Positions 27,511-37,378 of a stretch of DNA of 64,000 nt are shown here, in pieces. This stretch comes from Acidimicrobiia bacterium (GTDB lineage: Bacteria > Actinomycetota > Acidimicrobiia > Spongiisociales > ZC4RG35). The translations under genes and the position numbers were made by a program. The stretch is from positions 429,832-493,831 of the forward strand of contig JANQRA010000002.1 of assembly GCA_028284765.1 (NCBI GenBank). The letters run 5' to 3'. Under the pieces are notes generated by a model, which worked only from the letters and a program-made list of their open reading frames with translations, was not told the DNA's origin and made no database searches. How positions within the stretch are numbered: the first letter of the stretch is position 1; each line of letters opens with the position of its first letter.

Positions 27511-27539
27511 TTAGTGCTTGACCAAATCGAACCTAGCAA
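27511..27539 (-). promoter_or_regulatory. Candidate atp operon promoter
   Basis: On the minus strand TTGCTA (27534-27539) and CACTAA (27511-27516) are 17 bp apart. The -35 overlaps the fourth GCAACT-N4-RGTTGC dyad and the start region precedes the Rex-type dyad. An alternative pair is TTGGTC (27520-27525) with TACGCT (27497-27502), which would put the Rex site over the start point. Confidence 0.45.
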
Positions 27540-27551
27540 CTCCCAAGTTGC
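27536..27551. promoter_or_regulatory. GCAACT-N4-RGTTGC dyad, site 4 (atp operon / CAP-SLH gene)
   Basis: GCAACT-CCCA-AGTTGC is a perfect dyad 16 kb from the three copies at the clpP/arsR locus. It overlaps the predicted -35 of the atp operon and lies about 85 bp upstream of the divergent CAP-SLH gene. Either could be the target of the ArsR protein at 12376-12687, though this is not shown. Confidence 0.6.
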
Positions 27552-27598
27552 GGGGTGCAGTTAGCGAAGAAACCACTCAAGAATCCGCCGTTCCTTGC

Positions 27599-27622
27599 CG
27601 ATTGGGCCATTCAGCCCAATCG
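27599..27622. promoter_or_regulatory. 9-bp hairpin in the CAP-SLH 5' region
   Basis: CGATTGGGC-CATTCA-GCCCAATCG is a perfect 9-bp inverted repeat 7 nt before the GGGGGAA Shine-Dalgarno of the CAP-SLH gene. It may be an operator or a 5' UTR hairpin affecting translation or mRNA stability. It has no U tract and so is not an intrinsic terminator. Confidence 0.5.
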
Positions 27623-27636
27623 CGAGTCGGGGGAAC

Positions 27637-28689
27637 ATGACCAATAGCGCTGCAGCCAATCACAACACACGATTTGGTCGTCTAATGCTGGCCGTGATCC
27701 TGGGGTTCACGCTCGTTCCTGTGGTCAGCCAACCTGCCGAAGCCGCCATCTCCCGGGATGCGTTCGAGCACTGCCTCCTCGATCGAGCCAACGAAGAGCG
27801 CGCGGCGCTGAACCGCCCACAACTCCAGATGGCCTACGACAAGATCGATGCCGTGCGCGACTGGTCCGAGTGGATGAGATTCAACGAGTTCAAGCACATG
27901 CCCTCTTCAGTCCGCAACCCGATCCTCCCGCCGAATTGGAACACTTGGGGCGAGAACATCGCAATGCACTCGTGGCAGAACATGCCCAACTGCGACACCA
28001 TTCACGAGATGTGGATGAACTCGTCCGGCCATAGGGCGAACATCCTCAACCCCTCGTTCCGCTTCCTGGCGGTCGGGACCTACGTCGATGGCAGCGGATG
28101 GTGGGCCACGCAGCTCTTCTTCAACGCATCCGACTACTACCCAGCTTGTACCGGCACCTTCTGCGATGACGAGGGGTCCATATTCGAGAACGACATCGAA
28201 GCCATCGCCGCTGCCGGAATCACCCAGGGATGCAACCCACCGGTGAACAACAAGTACTGCCCCACCGAATACGTGACGCGTGGCGTGATGGCGGCGTTCA
28301 TCGTGCGCGCGCTGAACCTCTCAGGCTCAGGGAACGTCGACTTCATCGACGACAACAACTCCATTTTCGAGAACGACATCGAAATCCTGGCCAACGCGGG
28401 TATCACCAAGGGATGCAACCCGCCGGCTAACACGATGTTCTGCCCCGACGACTACGTCACTAGAGAAGTCATGGCCGCGTTCATGTCCCGAGCACTGGGA
28501 TTGACCGACACAGGGGGCATCGACTTCGTCGACGACAACAATTCGATCTTCGAGACCGAGATCGAGCGTCTCGCCCATGAGGGAATCACCAAGGGATGCA
28601 ACCCACCTGCGAACACGATGTTCTGCCCGAAGGACTACGTCACCCGTGGTGTGATGGCGGCGTTCCTCGCCAGAGCTCTCGACCTCTAG
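27637..28689 (+). CDS. Secreted CAP-domain protein with three SLH-like repeats
   Basis: A 350-residue exported protein. After a signal peptide ([21 protein letters not shown]) comes a CAP/SCP domain with [29 protein letters not shown] and conserved His/Glu pocket residues. Three repeats follow of the form D-D[47 protein letters not shown], each with two cysteines. They resemble the SLH-like repeats common in actinobacterial exoproteins and likely anchor it to the envelope. ATG 27637 follows GGGGGAA and starts the signal peptide. It shares CTAG with the glyA stop. Confidence 0.88.
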   Translation: MTNSAAANHNTRFGRLMLAVILGFTLVPVVSQPAEAAISRDAFEHCLLDRANEERAALNRPQLQMAYDKIDAVRDWSEWMRFNEFKHMPSSVRNPILPPNWNTWGENIAMHSWQNMPNCDTIHEMWMNSSGHRANILNPSFRFLAVGTYVDGSGWWATQLFFNASDYYPACTGTFCDDEGSIFENDIEAIAAAGITQGCNPPVNNKYCPTEYVTRGVMAAFIVRALNLSGSGNVDFIDDNNSIFENDIEILANAGITKGCNPPANTMFCPDDYVTREVMAAFMSRALGLTDTGGIDFVDDNNSIFETEIERLAHEGITKGCNPPANTMFCPKDYVTRGVMAAFLARALDL

Positions 28690-29957
28690 ACGTGCCCTGC
28701 GAAGTCGTGCGGATATGGACTGTGCGCCTCAGTTAGCTCCGAAACACGACCCGAAACCTCAGTCAGAGCCGCTTCGTCGTCCCTTTCCTTGAGTGCCCGG
28801 GCCAAAAGGGACGCCACTTCCGCTGCTCCCCCTTCGTCGAAACCTTGGGTGGTCATGGCTGGAGTTCCGATCCTCAAACCCGAAGCCCGGAATGGAGGGC
28901 GAGGGTCATTGGGGATCGTGTTGAAGTTGAGCGTGATCCCAACACCGTCGAGCAGCTTGGCTGCTTCCTTACCCGTGAGCTCCTCGTCGACGGATCGCAG
29001 GTCGATGAGGAAGAGGTGATTGTCCGTGCCGCCCGACACGACACGCACCCCCTCATCCTGAGTCTGAGTGGCCATTGACTTTGCGTTGGCCACCACCTGC
29101 TCGGTGTAGTCGTGAAACTCAGGGCGCATTGCCTCTAGGAAGCAAACGGCCTTGGCCGCGACCTGGGACTCAATCGGTCCGCCCTGAACGTTTGGGAACA
29201 CCGCCTTGTTGATGGACTGGCCGTACTCCTCCTTCGCCAGAATCAAGCCACCACGGGGACCGCGCAGAGCCTTGTGAGTCGTGCCCGTGACGATGTCTGC
29301 GTGGGGAACCGGAGACGGATGAGACTTGCCGGCGACGAGTCCGATGAAGTGCGCCGCATCGACCATGAAGATGGCCCCGATTTCGTCAGCAACCTGACGA
29401 AACCCCTCGTAGTCGAGTGTGCGCGAGTAAGCCGAGTATCCGGCAAGAACGATCTTCGGCTTGTGCTCGTGGGCGAGTTTCCGGACCTCGTCCATGTCGA
29501 TGATCTCGGTTTCGGGATCGACCCCGTAGGCGACGAAGTCGTAGTACAGGCCACTGAAGTTGACTGGCGAGCCATGGGTGAGGTGACCGCCCTGGTCGAG
29601 CCGCATTCCGAGGACGGTGTCTCCCGGTTCGAGAAGGGAAAAGTACACCCCCATATTCGCCTGGGCTCCCGAGTGTGCTTGGACGTTGGCGAACTCCGCT
29701 CCGAACAGCTCTTTGGCGCGATCGATCGCCAACTGCTCCATCTCGTCGACCACCTGGCAACCCTCGTAGTAGCGACGTCCTGGGTACCCCTCCGCATACT
29801 TGTTGGTGAAGATCGAGCCTGACGCCGTCATCACCGCGGGCGAGGCGAAGTTCTCGGAGGCGATGAGATGAATGTTGGAATTCTGGCGTTCGAGGTCTTT
29901 GCGAATGAGTCCTGCGATCGCAGGGTCAACCTGCTCGATTGAGTCCATTGAGATCAT
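28686..29957 (-). CDS. glyA: Serine hydroxymethyltransferase
   Basis: A 423-residue PLP enzyme that converts serine and tetrahydrofolate to glycine and methylene-THF. The PLP lysine is in [38 protein letters not shown] and [11 protein letters not shown] are family strings. ATG 29957 gives the usual length and begins 18 bp after tsaC; a further in-frame start upstream at 30026 would overlap tsaC. The 3' end shares the palindrome CTAG with the convergent stop. Confidence 0.96.
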   Translation of the reverse strand: MISMDSIEQVDPAIAGLIRKDLERQNSNIHLIASENFASPAVMTASGSIFTNKYAEGYPGRRYYEGCQVVDEMEQLAIDRAKELFGAEFANVQAHSGAQANMGVYFSLLEPGDTVLGMRLDQGGHLTHGSPVNFSGLYYDFVAYGVDPETEIIDMDEVRKLAHEHKPKIVLAGYSAYSRTLDYEGFRQVADEIGAIFMVDAAHFIGLVAGKSHPSPVPHADIVTGTTHKALRGPRGGLILAKEEYGQSINKAVFPNVQGGPIESQVAAKAVCFLEAMRPEFHDYTEQVVANAKSMATQTQDEGVRVVSGGTDNHLFLIDLRSVDEELTGKEAAKLLDGVGITLNFNTIPNDPRPPFRASGLRIGTPAMTTQGFDEGGAAEVASLLARALKERDDEAALTEVSGRVSELTEAHSPYPHDFAGHV

Positions 29958-29974
29958 GGCGCCGAGCGTACCGC

Positions 29975-30532
29975 TCAGATCTCGATGGGACCTACCCGGA
30001 TCAGTTGCGGTTCGAATGTCGTGCAATCCACAACAGTTGAAGCGGTTCCACCTGGAGATGTTCCCGGGACGTAGACAGACACTCGATCACCCAAGGTGTC
30101 GCGTGCTAGGCGGTCGTCCATGGTCTCCGGACCTCCCGACAGGTTGGCCGAAGTGACTGCCAGGGGGCCAGTGAGATTCAACAGCTCGATCGCGGTTGGA
30201 TGGTCCGGCACCCGGACTCCCACGGAGCGTCTCTGGCGGTGGCCGACCCACTCAGGAAGAACGACCTTGGGTTGCACCACAAGGGTCAGGGCCCCAGGCC
30301 AGTGTTGGTAGGCAAGCTCTTCAGCCCGCCCCTGAATGTCGCTGATGAGCTGTGCCTGTTCCACGGAGCCAACCAGCAAACCGACCGGCTTGTCGTGGGG
30401 TCTACCCTTCAACTCGTACAAGCTCTGTATGGCCTCAGCGTCGAATGGGTTGGCTCCCACGCCATAGACAGTGTCAGTAGGGAGCCCGATGACCTCACCT
30501 CGGAGGACTGCCTCGACCGCGGCTTCGATCAC
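29975..30532 (-). CDS. tsaC: L-threonylcarbamoyladenylate synthase
   Basis: A 185-residue Sua5/YciO/YrdC-domain enzyme making threonylcarbamoyl-AMP for the t6A37 tRNA modification. Typical strings are [41 protein letters not shown] and the core [11 protein letters not shown]. It has only the catalytic domain (TsaC type). GTG start overlaps the prmC stop (GTGA). Confidence 0.93.
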   Translation of the reverse strand: MIEAAVEAVLRGEVIGLPTDTVYGVGANPFDAEAIQSLYELKGRPHDKPVGLLVGSVEQAQLISDIQGRAEELAYQHWPGALTLVVQPKVVLPEWVGHRQRRSVGVRVPDHPTAIELLNLTGPLAVTSANLSGGPETMDDRLARDTLGDRVSVYVPGTSPGGTASTVVDCTTFEPQLIRVGPIEI

Positions 30533-31254
30533 GGTTTTACGGCAACGATGTATCGATCTCGGTCGGCGAGGTCTTTGCGAACGACCGTCGGCAAGTCGAG
30601 GAATGAACCCGCTGCTGAGGTTCCTTGAGTCTCACCAATCTCACAAACGACAACGCCACCAGGTCGCATCCATCTCGAAACCGAAGCCCCGATTGCTTGG
30701 ATCACTTCGAGACCAGTGGGACCCGCGATCGTTGCCACCTTGGGCTCGCGTTTCACGTCTTCTGGTAGCGAGTCGTACTCGTTCTCGGCGATGTAAGGCG
30801 GGTTGACCACGAGTAGGTCCACCTCACCGAGAAGCGAAGCCGGTAGTGGGTCGAAGAGGTCTCCAACGGCGAGGTAGATGTCCAGCCGGTTGCGGTACTT
30901 GTTCTCGGTGGCGACCTCGATGGCATCCTCGGAGATGTCGGTTGCGAAGACTGCGGCGGTTGGGAACTCCCTCTTGAGGGCGAGCGCTAAGGCACCAGAT
31001 CCGGTGCACAGATCCACGATCACCTCGGGGTTACGCACCATCTTGGATGCGATCTCGTAGAGGCCTTCGGTCTCGGGCCGCGGAACCAAGACCCGTTCGT
31101 CCACCAGGAGGTCAAGGGGCCCAAACGCGGCACTGCCTTCGATGTACTGCAGAGGCTCACCGTCGAGTCGGCGCGCGACCAGCTGCTCCAGCTCAGCCGT
31201 ATCGTCGGCAATGGCCTCGAGACGCGTCAGTTCGTGTGGGGGGATTTGTGACAT
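30529..31254 (-). CDS. prmC: Release-factor glutamine methyltransferase
   Basis: A 241-residue SAM-dependent enzyme that methylates the GGQ glutamine of release factors. The N-terminal helical domain is shorter than usual (E. coli about 277 residues). PLQYIEGSAAFGPLDL, VPRPETE, the SAM loop VDLCTGSGALALAL and the catalytic NPPY are present. It follows the prfA cluster, its substrate, though a lipoprotein gene lies between them. Confidence 0.93.
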   Translation of the reverse strand: MSQIPPHELTRLEAIADDTAELEQLVARRLDGEPLQYIEGSAAFGPLDLLVDERVLVPRPETEGLYEIASKMVRNPEVIVDLCTGSGALALALKREFPTAAVFATDISEDAIEVATENKYRNRLDIYLAVGDLFDPLPASLLGEVDLLVVNPPYIAENEYDSLPEDVKREPKVATIAGPTGLEVIQAIGASVSRWMRPGGVVVCEIGETQGTSAAGSFLDLPTVVRKDLADRDRYIVAVKP

Positions 31255-31306
31255 GTCTGGCCGGACAGTCTGCCAGAAGTGACCCCAATGTCACCTGCAG
31301 ACCGGA

Positions 31307-32281
31307 TCAGACTCCGCATCCCCCGCTCAATACCGGGGTCAGGGTCCCTCCTCTGAACTCGTAAACGACCATCCATTCCGACTCGTAGCTGTGAGCGGCA
31401 ATGACGACTTCGCGCACGCCGTCACCATTGAGGTCCGCAACAGTTGTGACGGCTTGATGGGTGCCGAGCATGATTTCCCCAGGAGTGACATATATCGACT
31501 CGACATCTGTTGTTTCAACGTTCCCAGCTGCAACCGAACGCAAAAAGACGACTGAGTAGCCCTCAGTCTCCCCTTCGAACGTGATATCAAAATCTTCGGC
31601 GACGACCAGCTTCTCGTCTACTCCATCGCCATCGAGATCGACGCGGACAATCTGTTTGACGATCGGGCGCTCAACTTGGAGACCCAGCTCGGTGAGGAAC
31701 TCAGCTGCAAAACCGACATGAGCATTGTCGCTTGCGAGAGTTTCGATCCCATCGACCACTATCCGTTCGGATGTTGAGACTCCGACGATGGGACAACGCT
31801 CGCCGGCAACAATGACACCGCTCCGGTCCGACCAGAACCCTGGAGGGACAGTCGGTGTCCGGATCCACTCGCCAAGCCACTCGCAGGTACTGGCCAAGCC
31901 TGTCGATCGCAGTCGATCCACATTGTCGAGATAGAGCAATTGAAAGTCTTCGTTGCCTACGAGAGGAAGCGTGTTGGACTCGGAGTGTGGGACCCACTCA
32001 TCGCCATCCCACCAACCGAGAATGCCAATCCACCCAAACGCAGTCACAACCGGCACTGAAGCCCAGTTCCCCTGAAGCAACGTGGTGGTCGTTGTCGTTG
32101 CGGGTGCGGTGGTGGTGGTCGCAGAGTCGGTCGATGAGGTGGTAGACGACTCAGCAGTTGTGGTTGTCAGAACATCATTGGTTGAGCGGGGTTCTCCGCC
32201 AGCCATCGTCGTCGTCGGTTCGGATGTCGATGTGCAAGCAGCTGCGATCAATGCCACAACAACGGCCAAGATTGGCTTCAC
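31307..32281 (-). CDS. Lipoprotein with Thr/Ser-rich linker and FG-GAP-like Ca-binding motifs
   Basis: A 324-residue predicted lipoprotein: lipobox LIAAAC with Cys16, then a Thr/Ser-rich linker (residues about 20-70). The globular part contains two Asp-rich loops (DLDGDGVDEKLVV and DLNGDGVREVVIAA) of the kind seen in FG-GAP/VCBS or dockerin-like calcium loops. The function is unknown. It interrupts the normally compact prfA-prmC pair and has its own 40-bp upstream gap. Confidence 0.75.
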   Translation of the reverse strand: MKPILAVVVALIAAACTSTSEPTTTMAGGEPRSTNDVLTTTTAESSTTSSTDSATTTTAPATTTTTTLLQGNWASVPVVTAFGWIGILGWWDGDEWVPHSESNTLPLVGNEDFQLLYLDNVDRLRSTGLASTCEWLGEWIRTPTVPPGFWSDRSGVIVAGERCPIVGVSTSERIVVDGIETLASDNAHVGFAAEFLTELGLQVERPIVKQIVRVDLDGDGVDEKLVVAEDFDITFEGETEGYSVVFLRSVAAGNVETTDVESIYVTPGEIMLGTHQAVTTVADLNGDGVREVVIAAHSYESEWMVVYEFRGGTLTPVLSGGCGV

Positions 32282-32321
32282 GTCACACCAACGTCATGGT
32301 CGCGAGCCCGGTTCCAACCGT

Positions 32322-33386
32322 TTAGGAGCCGCCTTCGGCGAGCTTCTCTGCCTGCTCGGCAGCGGCGAGAGCGTCGACGAACTCATCCAAGGCGCCTTCA
32401 AGGACTGCGTCGAGGCGCTTGATCGTCAGCCCGATACGGTGATCGGTCACCCGATTGTCCTTGTAGTTGTAGGTCCGGATCTTCTCCGACCGCTCCCCTG
32501 TCCCCACCTGGCTTTTTCGGGCACCTGCCAGCTCGGCGGCAGCCTTCTCCTGCTCAGCCTGTAGTAGCCGGGCCCGCAGGACGCGGAACGCCTTGTCTTT
32601 GTTCTGCAGCTGGCTCTTCTCGTCTTGCATCGACACGACGATCCCCGTTGGCACGTGAGTCAGACGCACCGCGGAGTCGGTGGTGTTGACGGACTGCCCA
32701 CCGGGACCCGTGGACCGATAGGTGTCGACCTTGACGTCGTTGGGGTCGATTTCGATATCGACCTCTTCAGCCTCGGGCAGGACGGCGACCGTCGCTGTCG
32801 AGGTGTGGACTCGACCTTGCGACTCGGTCTTGGGTACGCGCTGCACTCGATGGACTCCACCCTCGTACTTGAGTTTTGACCAGGCGCCTCTGCCTTTGAT
32901 GTTGACGATCGCCTTGTCGTATCCACCGGTCTCGGACTCGGAGGACTCCATCATCTCCATCCGGTAGCCGAGCGACTCAACGTACTTCTGATACATCCGC
33001 AACAGATCGCCCGCCCAAATCGAGGCTTCGTCTCCCCCGGCTGCCGACCTGACCTCCATGATCACGTCCTTCTCGTCGTTGGGGTCTTTGGGAACCAACG
33101 CAACCTTGATCTTCTCTTCCAAGGCCTGGATCTCTTCCTCGAGGTCGGAAGCCATCGCAGCGAAGTCAGGATCGTCCGACATCTCTTTGGCCTCGACGAG
33201 ATCCTTCGAGGCCTGTCGCCAACTCTGGATGTCAGCAACGACGTCCTTCATGTCGGAATGCCGTTTGCCCAGCTCAGCGAGTTTCGAAGGGTCGGAAAGA
33301 ACTTCGGGATCGCCGAGTTGCGCTTCGACCTCTTCAAAGGAGGTCTCGATTTCGGCGAACTTGGCGCTGAGTGAATGGTCCACCAT
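32322..33386 (-). CDS. prfA: Peptide chain release factor 1
   Basis: A 354-residue class I release factor recognising UAA/UAG. The GGQ loop is in RSTGPGGQSVNTTDSAVRLTH (read in two parts), with EVRSAAGGDEASIWAGDL and GVHRVQRVPKTESQGRVHTS also conserved. ATG overlaps the DUF1385 stop (TAATG). prmC, its methyltransferase, lies downstream. Confidence 0.97.
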   Translation of the reverse strand: MVDHSLSAKFAEIETSFEEVEAQLGDPEVLSDPSKLAELGKRHSDMKDVVADIQSWRQASKDLVEAKEMSDDPDFAAMASDLEEEIQALEEKIKVALVPKDPNDEKDVIMEVRSAAGGDEASIWAGDLLRMYQKYVESLGYRMEMMESSESETGGYDKAIVNIKGRGAWSKLKYEGGVHRVQRVPKTESQGRVHTSTATVAVLPEAEEVDIEIDPNDVKVDTYRSTGPGGQSVNTTDSAVRLTHVPTGIVVSMQDEKSQLQNKDKAFRVLRARLLQAEQEKAAAELAGARKSQVGTGERSEKIRTYNYKDNRVTDHRIGLTIKRLDAVLEGALDEFVDALAAAEQAEKLAEGGS

Positions 33387-34387
33387 TAAAGGTCTCCCGT
33401 CCGGGCGTCCTCCCTCACGGACAGCGCAAAGGCAGGAAGCTCGCCACGCGCTGTGACGTCTTCCAGTTGTTCCTCGTCGAGGGCGACCACGAGGCTCGAT
33501 ATTGCCACCTCGATCTGATCGTCTTCGGGAACCGACGTGGTCAGTTTCTGAAGCCAGATGCCGGGCCTGGCCAGGATGTCTGCGAGCGGGCCGGGTCTGG
33601 TGCCGGAGAATCTGATCAGCTCATAGGCCAGCCCAGCGATGATCGGGATACCGAGGATTCGAGAGACGATCAAGAACACCCATCCCGGTTGCCCGAGGAA
33701 TGAGAAGATGACGATCGAGCCCAGGACGACAATGAGCAGGAAGTTCGTCCCGCAGCGCGGATGTTCGGGCGGGTACTTGGAAACGGCTTCGATCGTCAAC
33801 GGATCCCCTGCCTCATAGGCGTGGATCGACATGTGCTCGGCACCGTGATACTCGAAGACCCTCGCGATCTCTGAAGACCTTCCGATCAGCCAGATGTAGC
33901 CGATGAAGAGGACCAGGCGGATCACTCCTTCGAGTGTGCTGAAGAGAAGGTCTGAGTCCTCGGACACCGCTCCGGCGGCGAGAGCGGGCAAGAGGATGAA
34001 TACCCCGGCGAAGAAGATGAAAGCCAGCGCCATCGTCCAACCGATCTGGGCACCGGTGAGGGGTTTCTCCTCCTCTTCGGTCGCAACTTGGGCCGACCAC
34101 GAAAGGGCCTTGAACCCGAGAGTCAGCGACTCACCGAGGACAAAGATCCCCCGAATGAAAGGGATTTTGGCCCAGCGGTTTCTCTCAGAGAGACGGGTGA
34201 GGTCGTTGCGACGGGCAGTGATCTGACCGTCGGGTTGCCGTACGGCAACTGACCAGGCGCTGGGGGCGCGCATCATCACGCCTTCGATTACGGCCTGACC
34301 GCCGACTGTTTTGGCAGGATCTATCCCGTGCTCGACGGGATTCGACTCACTCTGAGTCAGCGGCTTCTTCCTCAGCAGGTGCGTCAC
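33386..34387 (-). CDS. DUF1385 (YqhQ-like) membrane protein
   Basis: About 333 residues with the DUF1385 signature ([24 protein letters not shown]), [24 protein letters not shown] and at least four membrane helices. The family is widespread, often beside prfA/rpmE in actinobacteria, and has no established biochemical role. The start is uncertain. GTG 34387 is the nearest start codon before the domain and overlaps rpmE by 41 nt; a frame reaching 34444 is also open. Confidence 0.85.
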   Translation of the reverse strand: MTHLLRKKPLTQSESNPVEHGIDPAKTVGGQAVIEGVMMRAPSAWSVAVRQPDGQITARRNDLTRLSERNRWAKIPFIRGIFVLGESLTLGFKALSWSAQVATEEEEKPLTGAQIGWTMALAFIFFAGVFILLPALAAGAVSEDSDLLFSTLEGVIRLVLFIGYIWLIGRSSEIARVFEYHGAEHMSIHAYEAGDPLTIEAVSKYPPEHPRCGTNFLLIVVLGSIVIFSFLGQPGWVFLIVSRILGIPIIAGLAYELIRFSGTRPGPLADILARPGIWLQKLTTSVPEDDQIEVAISSLVVALDEEQLEDVTARGELPAFALSVREDARTGDL

Positions 34388-34604
34388 CGGCCTTGGTGAA
34401 CGAGCTCTTGCCGTAGCGCTTCTGGAAGCGCTCAACACGACCACCGGAGTCGACGAGCTTCTGCTTACCCGTGAAGAACGGGTGGCATTCGTTGCAAAGC
34501 TCGATTGTCATGTCACCGGGCTTGGTGCTCCGAGTGGTGAAGGTGCTGCCGCACGAGCAAGTGACGTTTGTGACGTCGTAGTTGGGATGGATGTCGGTCT
34601 TCAT
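34347..34604 (-). CDS. rpmE: 50S ribosomal protein L31
   Basis: An 85-residue L31 ([22 protein letters not shown] is the start, read as two parts). The four cysteines, C16/C18 and C37/C40, mark the zinc-binding C+ form. An acidic tail (EEEAADSE) extends past the usual end and overlaps the DUF1385 frame. It follows rho. Confidence 0.96.
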   Translation of the reverse strand: MKTDIHPNYDVTNVTCSCGSTFTTRSTKPGDMTIELCNECHPFFTGKQKLVDSGGRVERFQKRYGKSSFTKAGDAPAEEEAADSE

Positions 34605-34618
34605 GACGCCTCTCTTGA

Positions 34619-36034
34619 CTAACCGCTCGTCTTCGCCACTTCGGCGAGGAACTCGGTGTTGGACTTGGTTGTCTTCAAACGATCGATGAGAAGCTCGATC
34701 GCGGCTCCGGGCTCGAGAGCGAGTAGCACTCTACGAAGCTTCCAGACCTGCGTCAGCTCCCTACGGTCGAACAACAGCTCTTCCTTACGTGTTCCCGACA
34801 TCTCGATGTTGACCGCGGGATAAATCCGCTTGTCAGCGAGCTTGCGGTCGAGATGAAGCTCCATGTTGCCGGTGCCCTTGAACTCCTCGTAGATGACCTC
34901 GTCCATCTTGGACCCGGTCTCGATGAGAGCAGTCCCGAGGATGGTCAGCGAGCCGCCTTCCTCGATGTTTCGGGCGGCACCGTAGAAACGCTTCGGTGGG
35001 TACAACGCTTGTGAGTCCACACCACCTGAGAGGATTCGACCCGATGCGGGCGTTGCGAGGTTGTGGGCTCGGGCGAGGCGGGTGATCGAGTCGAGCACGA
35101 TGACCACATCGGTGCCCTGTTCAACAAGCCGCTTGGCACGCTCGATTGCCAGCTCCGAGACCTGCGTGTGCTCTTCGGCGGGACGGTCGAACGTGGAGTA
35201 GATGACCTCGCCCTTGACGGTCCGCTGCATGTCCGTGACCTCTTCAGGCCGCTCATCGACGAGGACAACCATCAGATAGCACTCTGGATTGTTCTCGGTG
35301 ATCGACTGAGCGATCTCCTGGAGGACGGTCGTCTTTCCAGCCTTGGGCGGAGACACGATCAGTCCACGCTGTCCCTTACCAATCGGAGCAATCAGATCAA
35401 CGATCCGGGTGAGGATGTTGTTGGACTTGCCTTCGACCTCGAGTCGGAGACGCTCGTCCGGGAAAAGCGGGGTGAGGTTCTCGAACTTGGGCCGCTTCAT
35501 AGCCTCGTCTGGATCCACGCCGTTGACCGACGCGATCCGGACGACAGCCGGGAACTTCTCCTTGGAACGCGGCGGGCGGATTGGGCCCGACACGATGTCT
35601 CCCTTGCGCAAGCGGAACTTGCGCACCTGATTGGCAGACACATAGACATCTTTCTCACCGGATTTGTATCCGGTGACGCGGAGGAAGCCATACCCCTCGG
35701 GAAGGATGTCGAGGATGCCCTCACGCACCTCGAGCTGGTCTTCTGGGATTCTCTCCTCTTCGCGACGACGCCGGTTGCGCTGGCGCCCGCCACGGTTTTG
35801 GCCGTCCCTGTTCTCCCCACCTTGATCCGACTTGTTGTCGGGCTTCTCAGTGCGGGCTGTGGCCTTCGGAAGATCAACAGCGTCTTCCGGCTTGGCCTCG
35901 GCCACCTCACCTGCGTCCATCAACGCGGTGATCAGTTTGGACTTTTGGAGTCCTTCGGTGTCGATGCCGGCGGCCTTGGCGACCTCTCTCAGTTCATCGA
36001 TTGGTTTGCTCTGTAGTTGAGCTCGTGTGGTCAT
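34619..36034 (-). CDS. rho: Transcription termination factor Rho
   Basis: A 471-residue hexameric RNA helicase. A Rho_N domain (residues 1-45), a basic Arg/Gly/Asn-rich insert ([15 protein letters not shown]), the cold-shock-like RNA-binding domain ([14 protein letters not shown]) and the ATPase core (Walker [26 protein letters not shown]-type loop) are visible. The basic insert is typical of actinobacterial Rho. ATG 36034 follows AAGGAT. The 162-bp leader between thrC and rho holds no recognised element, though Rho autoregulation there is plausible. Confidence 0.96.
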   Translation of the reverse strand: MTTRAQLQSKPIDELREVAKAAGIDTEGLQKSKLITALMDAGEVAEAKPEDAVDLPKATARTEKPDNKSDQGGENRDGQNRGGRQRNRRRREEERIPEDQLEVREGILDILPEGYGFLRVTGYKSGEKDVYVSANQVRKFRLRKGDIVSGPIRPPRSKEKFPAVVRIASVNGVDPDEAMKRPKFENLTPLFPDERLRLEVEGKSNNILTRIVDLIAPIGKGQRGLIVSPPKAGKTTVLQEIAQSITENNPECYLMVVLVDERPEEVTDMQRTVKGEVIYSTFDRPAEEHTQVSELAIERAKRLVEQGTDVVIVLDSITRLARAHNLATPASGRILSGGVDSQALYPPKRFYGAARNIEEGGSLTILGTALIETGSKMDEVIYEEFKGTGNMELHLDRKLADKRIYPAVNIEMSGTRKEELLFDRRELTQVWKLRRVLLALEPGAAIELLIDRLKTTKSNTEFLAEVAKTSG

Positions 36035-36196
36035 TGGATCCTTCGTGATTGATCCCCATGTGGGGGTGTCGGATCGGAAACCGCAGCACACAGGGCGAGT
36101 CCCTGATGGGCAGCGGGGGTGCTGTCACGCGTTGTGCCAGCAACCGACATGGTAGCCGGTACGGACTTCAGCGCAAAGCTGGCCCGTGTTATTCCA

Positions 36197-37378
36197 CTAT
36201 CGGAGCAAATGGGCCAGCTCTGAAGCGTCCGGGTCGATGGTGCTGAAATGCTCGCTTCTGCCTTCGAGACTCGGGAACCAGGTCGGAGGGTCGATTGAGT
36301 CGTCGAACTTGGCGGGATGTGCAGTTGACACGATCAACATCGGTCGGTCGGTCTTCGTCTCATCCCCGGCTGCCCACGCTGTGGCCGTATGAGGATCAAG
36401 GCGATATCCATAGAGCCCATCGACACGGGCGATCGTGGAGCGCATCTGGGCGTCGTCGGACCAAGATGCCCTGAATTCGGTGGTCGGGTCACCTTTGAAA
36501 CGTTCGAAGTTGGAAGGCACCTGAATGTCCATGGCCGGTGCGATTGTTGGAATGACTGCGGCTCGCTCAGCCTGACCAACATTTACGAGATCCGCCAGGT
36601 AGTGGTTGGAGTTGTTGGCAATGGTGATCGACGCGATCTCCGCACCCATCTGCTTTGCCAGCCAAGCCGAATACACATTCCCAAAGTTCCCGGTGGGCAC
36701 CACTATGTCGTGCGGTTCTCCGATCTGACTCGACGCGTAGAGGTGATATCCAACTTGAGCAGCCACCCGCGCGAAGTTGATCGAATTGACGGCCAGCAGG
36801 TGGTCGTTCGCCGCAAAACTCTCTTTGACCATCCGCTGGCAGTCGTCAAACGTGCCCCGGACCGCAACGGCGCGAACATCGTGATCGCCTGTCGTGGTCA
36901 TCTGTCGTCGTTGAAAGTCAGAGACCCGTCCCTCCGGGAACAGCATCACGATCTTCAAATGGGTGCGACTGATCGCTTCAATGGCGGCCGATCCGGTGTC
37001 TCCGCTAGTCGCGCCGAGCACCACGCCGGCCTCGACTTCTCGGGCCAAGAGGCGGCACACCACCTGGAGGGCGTGGTCCTTGAAAGACAGGGTCGGTCCA
37101 TGGAACAGCTCGAGGACCAGCCTGTCACCGACTTCGACGATCGGAGCGACGTCGGGGTGGTGAAAGGCGGCCGCAGCCTCCGAGACGATGCCAGCGACAT
37201 CGACCGCTCCGAACGCCTCGAGCGCACTCACCATTGCCTGCTGATAGGTCTGGATGCCGAGGGGTGCAGTCGGGATCGACTCCGGTGTGTACAGACCCCC
37301 GTCCGGTGCGAGACCGTTCACTAGGGCGCCCGCAAAGGTCACAAGGTCGGCTTCACCACGGGTCGACGAGTATCTCAT
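36197..37378 (-). CDS. thrC: Threonine synthase
   Basis: A 393-residue PLP enzyme converting O-phosphohomoserine to threonine. It starts MRYSSTRGEADLVTFAGAL, has the PLP lysine in GPTLSFKDHALQ, and GATSGDTGSAAIEA and PTGNFGNVYSAWLAKQMG as cofactor loops. It belongs to the long (E. coli/yeast-like) class rather than the short class. ATGA overlap with the AK-HSD gene. Homoserine kinase, its substrate supplier, is absent downstream. Confidence 0.95.
   Translation of the reverse strand: MRYSSTRGEADLVTFAGALVNGLAPDGGLYTPESIPTAPLGIQTYQQAMVSALEAFGAVDVAGIVSEAAAAFHHPDVAPIVEVGDRLVLELFHGPTLSFKDHALQVVCRLLAREVEAGVVLGATSGDTGSAAIEAISRTHLKIVMLFPEGRVSDFQRRQMTTTGDHDVRAVAVRGTFDDCQRMVKESFAANDHLLAVNSINFARVAAQVGYHLYASSQIGEPHDIVVPTGNFGNVYSAWLAKQMGAEIASITIANNSNHYLADLVNVGQAERAAVIPTIAPAMDIQVPSNFERFKGDPTTEFRASWSDDAQMRSTIARVDGLYGYRLDPHTATAWAAGDETKTDRPMLIVSTAHPAKFDDSIDPPTWFPSLEGRSEHFSTIDPDASELAHLLR

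Noticed and set aside
36035-36196. A riboswitch or leader peptide in the thrC-rho gap
   Set aside because: A short open frame exists on the minus strand, but it has no run of a regulatory codon and no terminator; no known riboswitch core was recognised.
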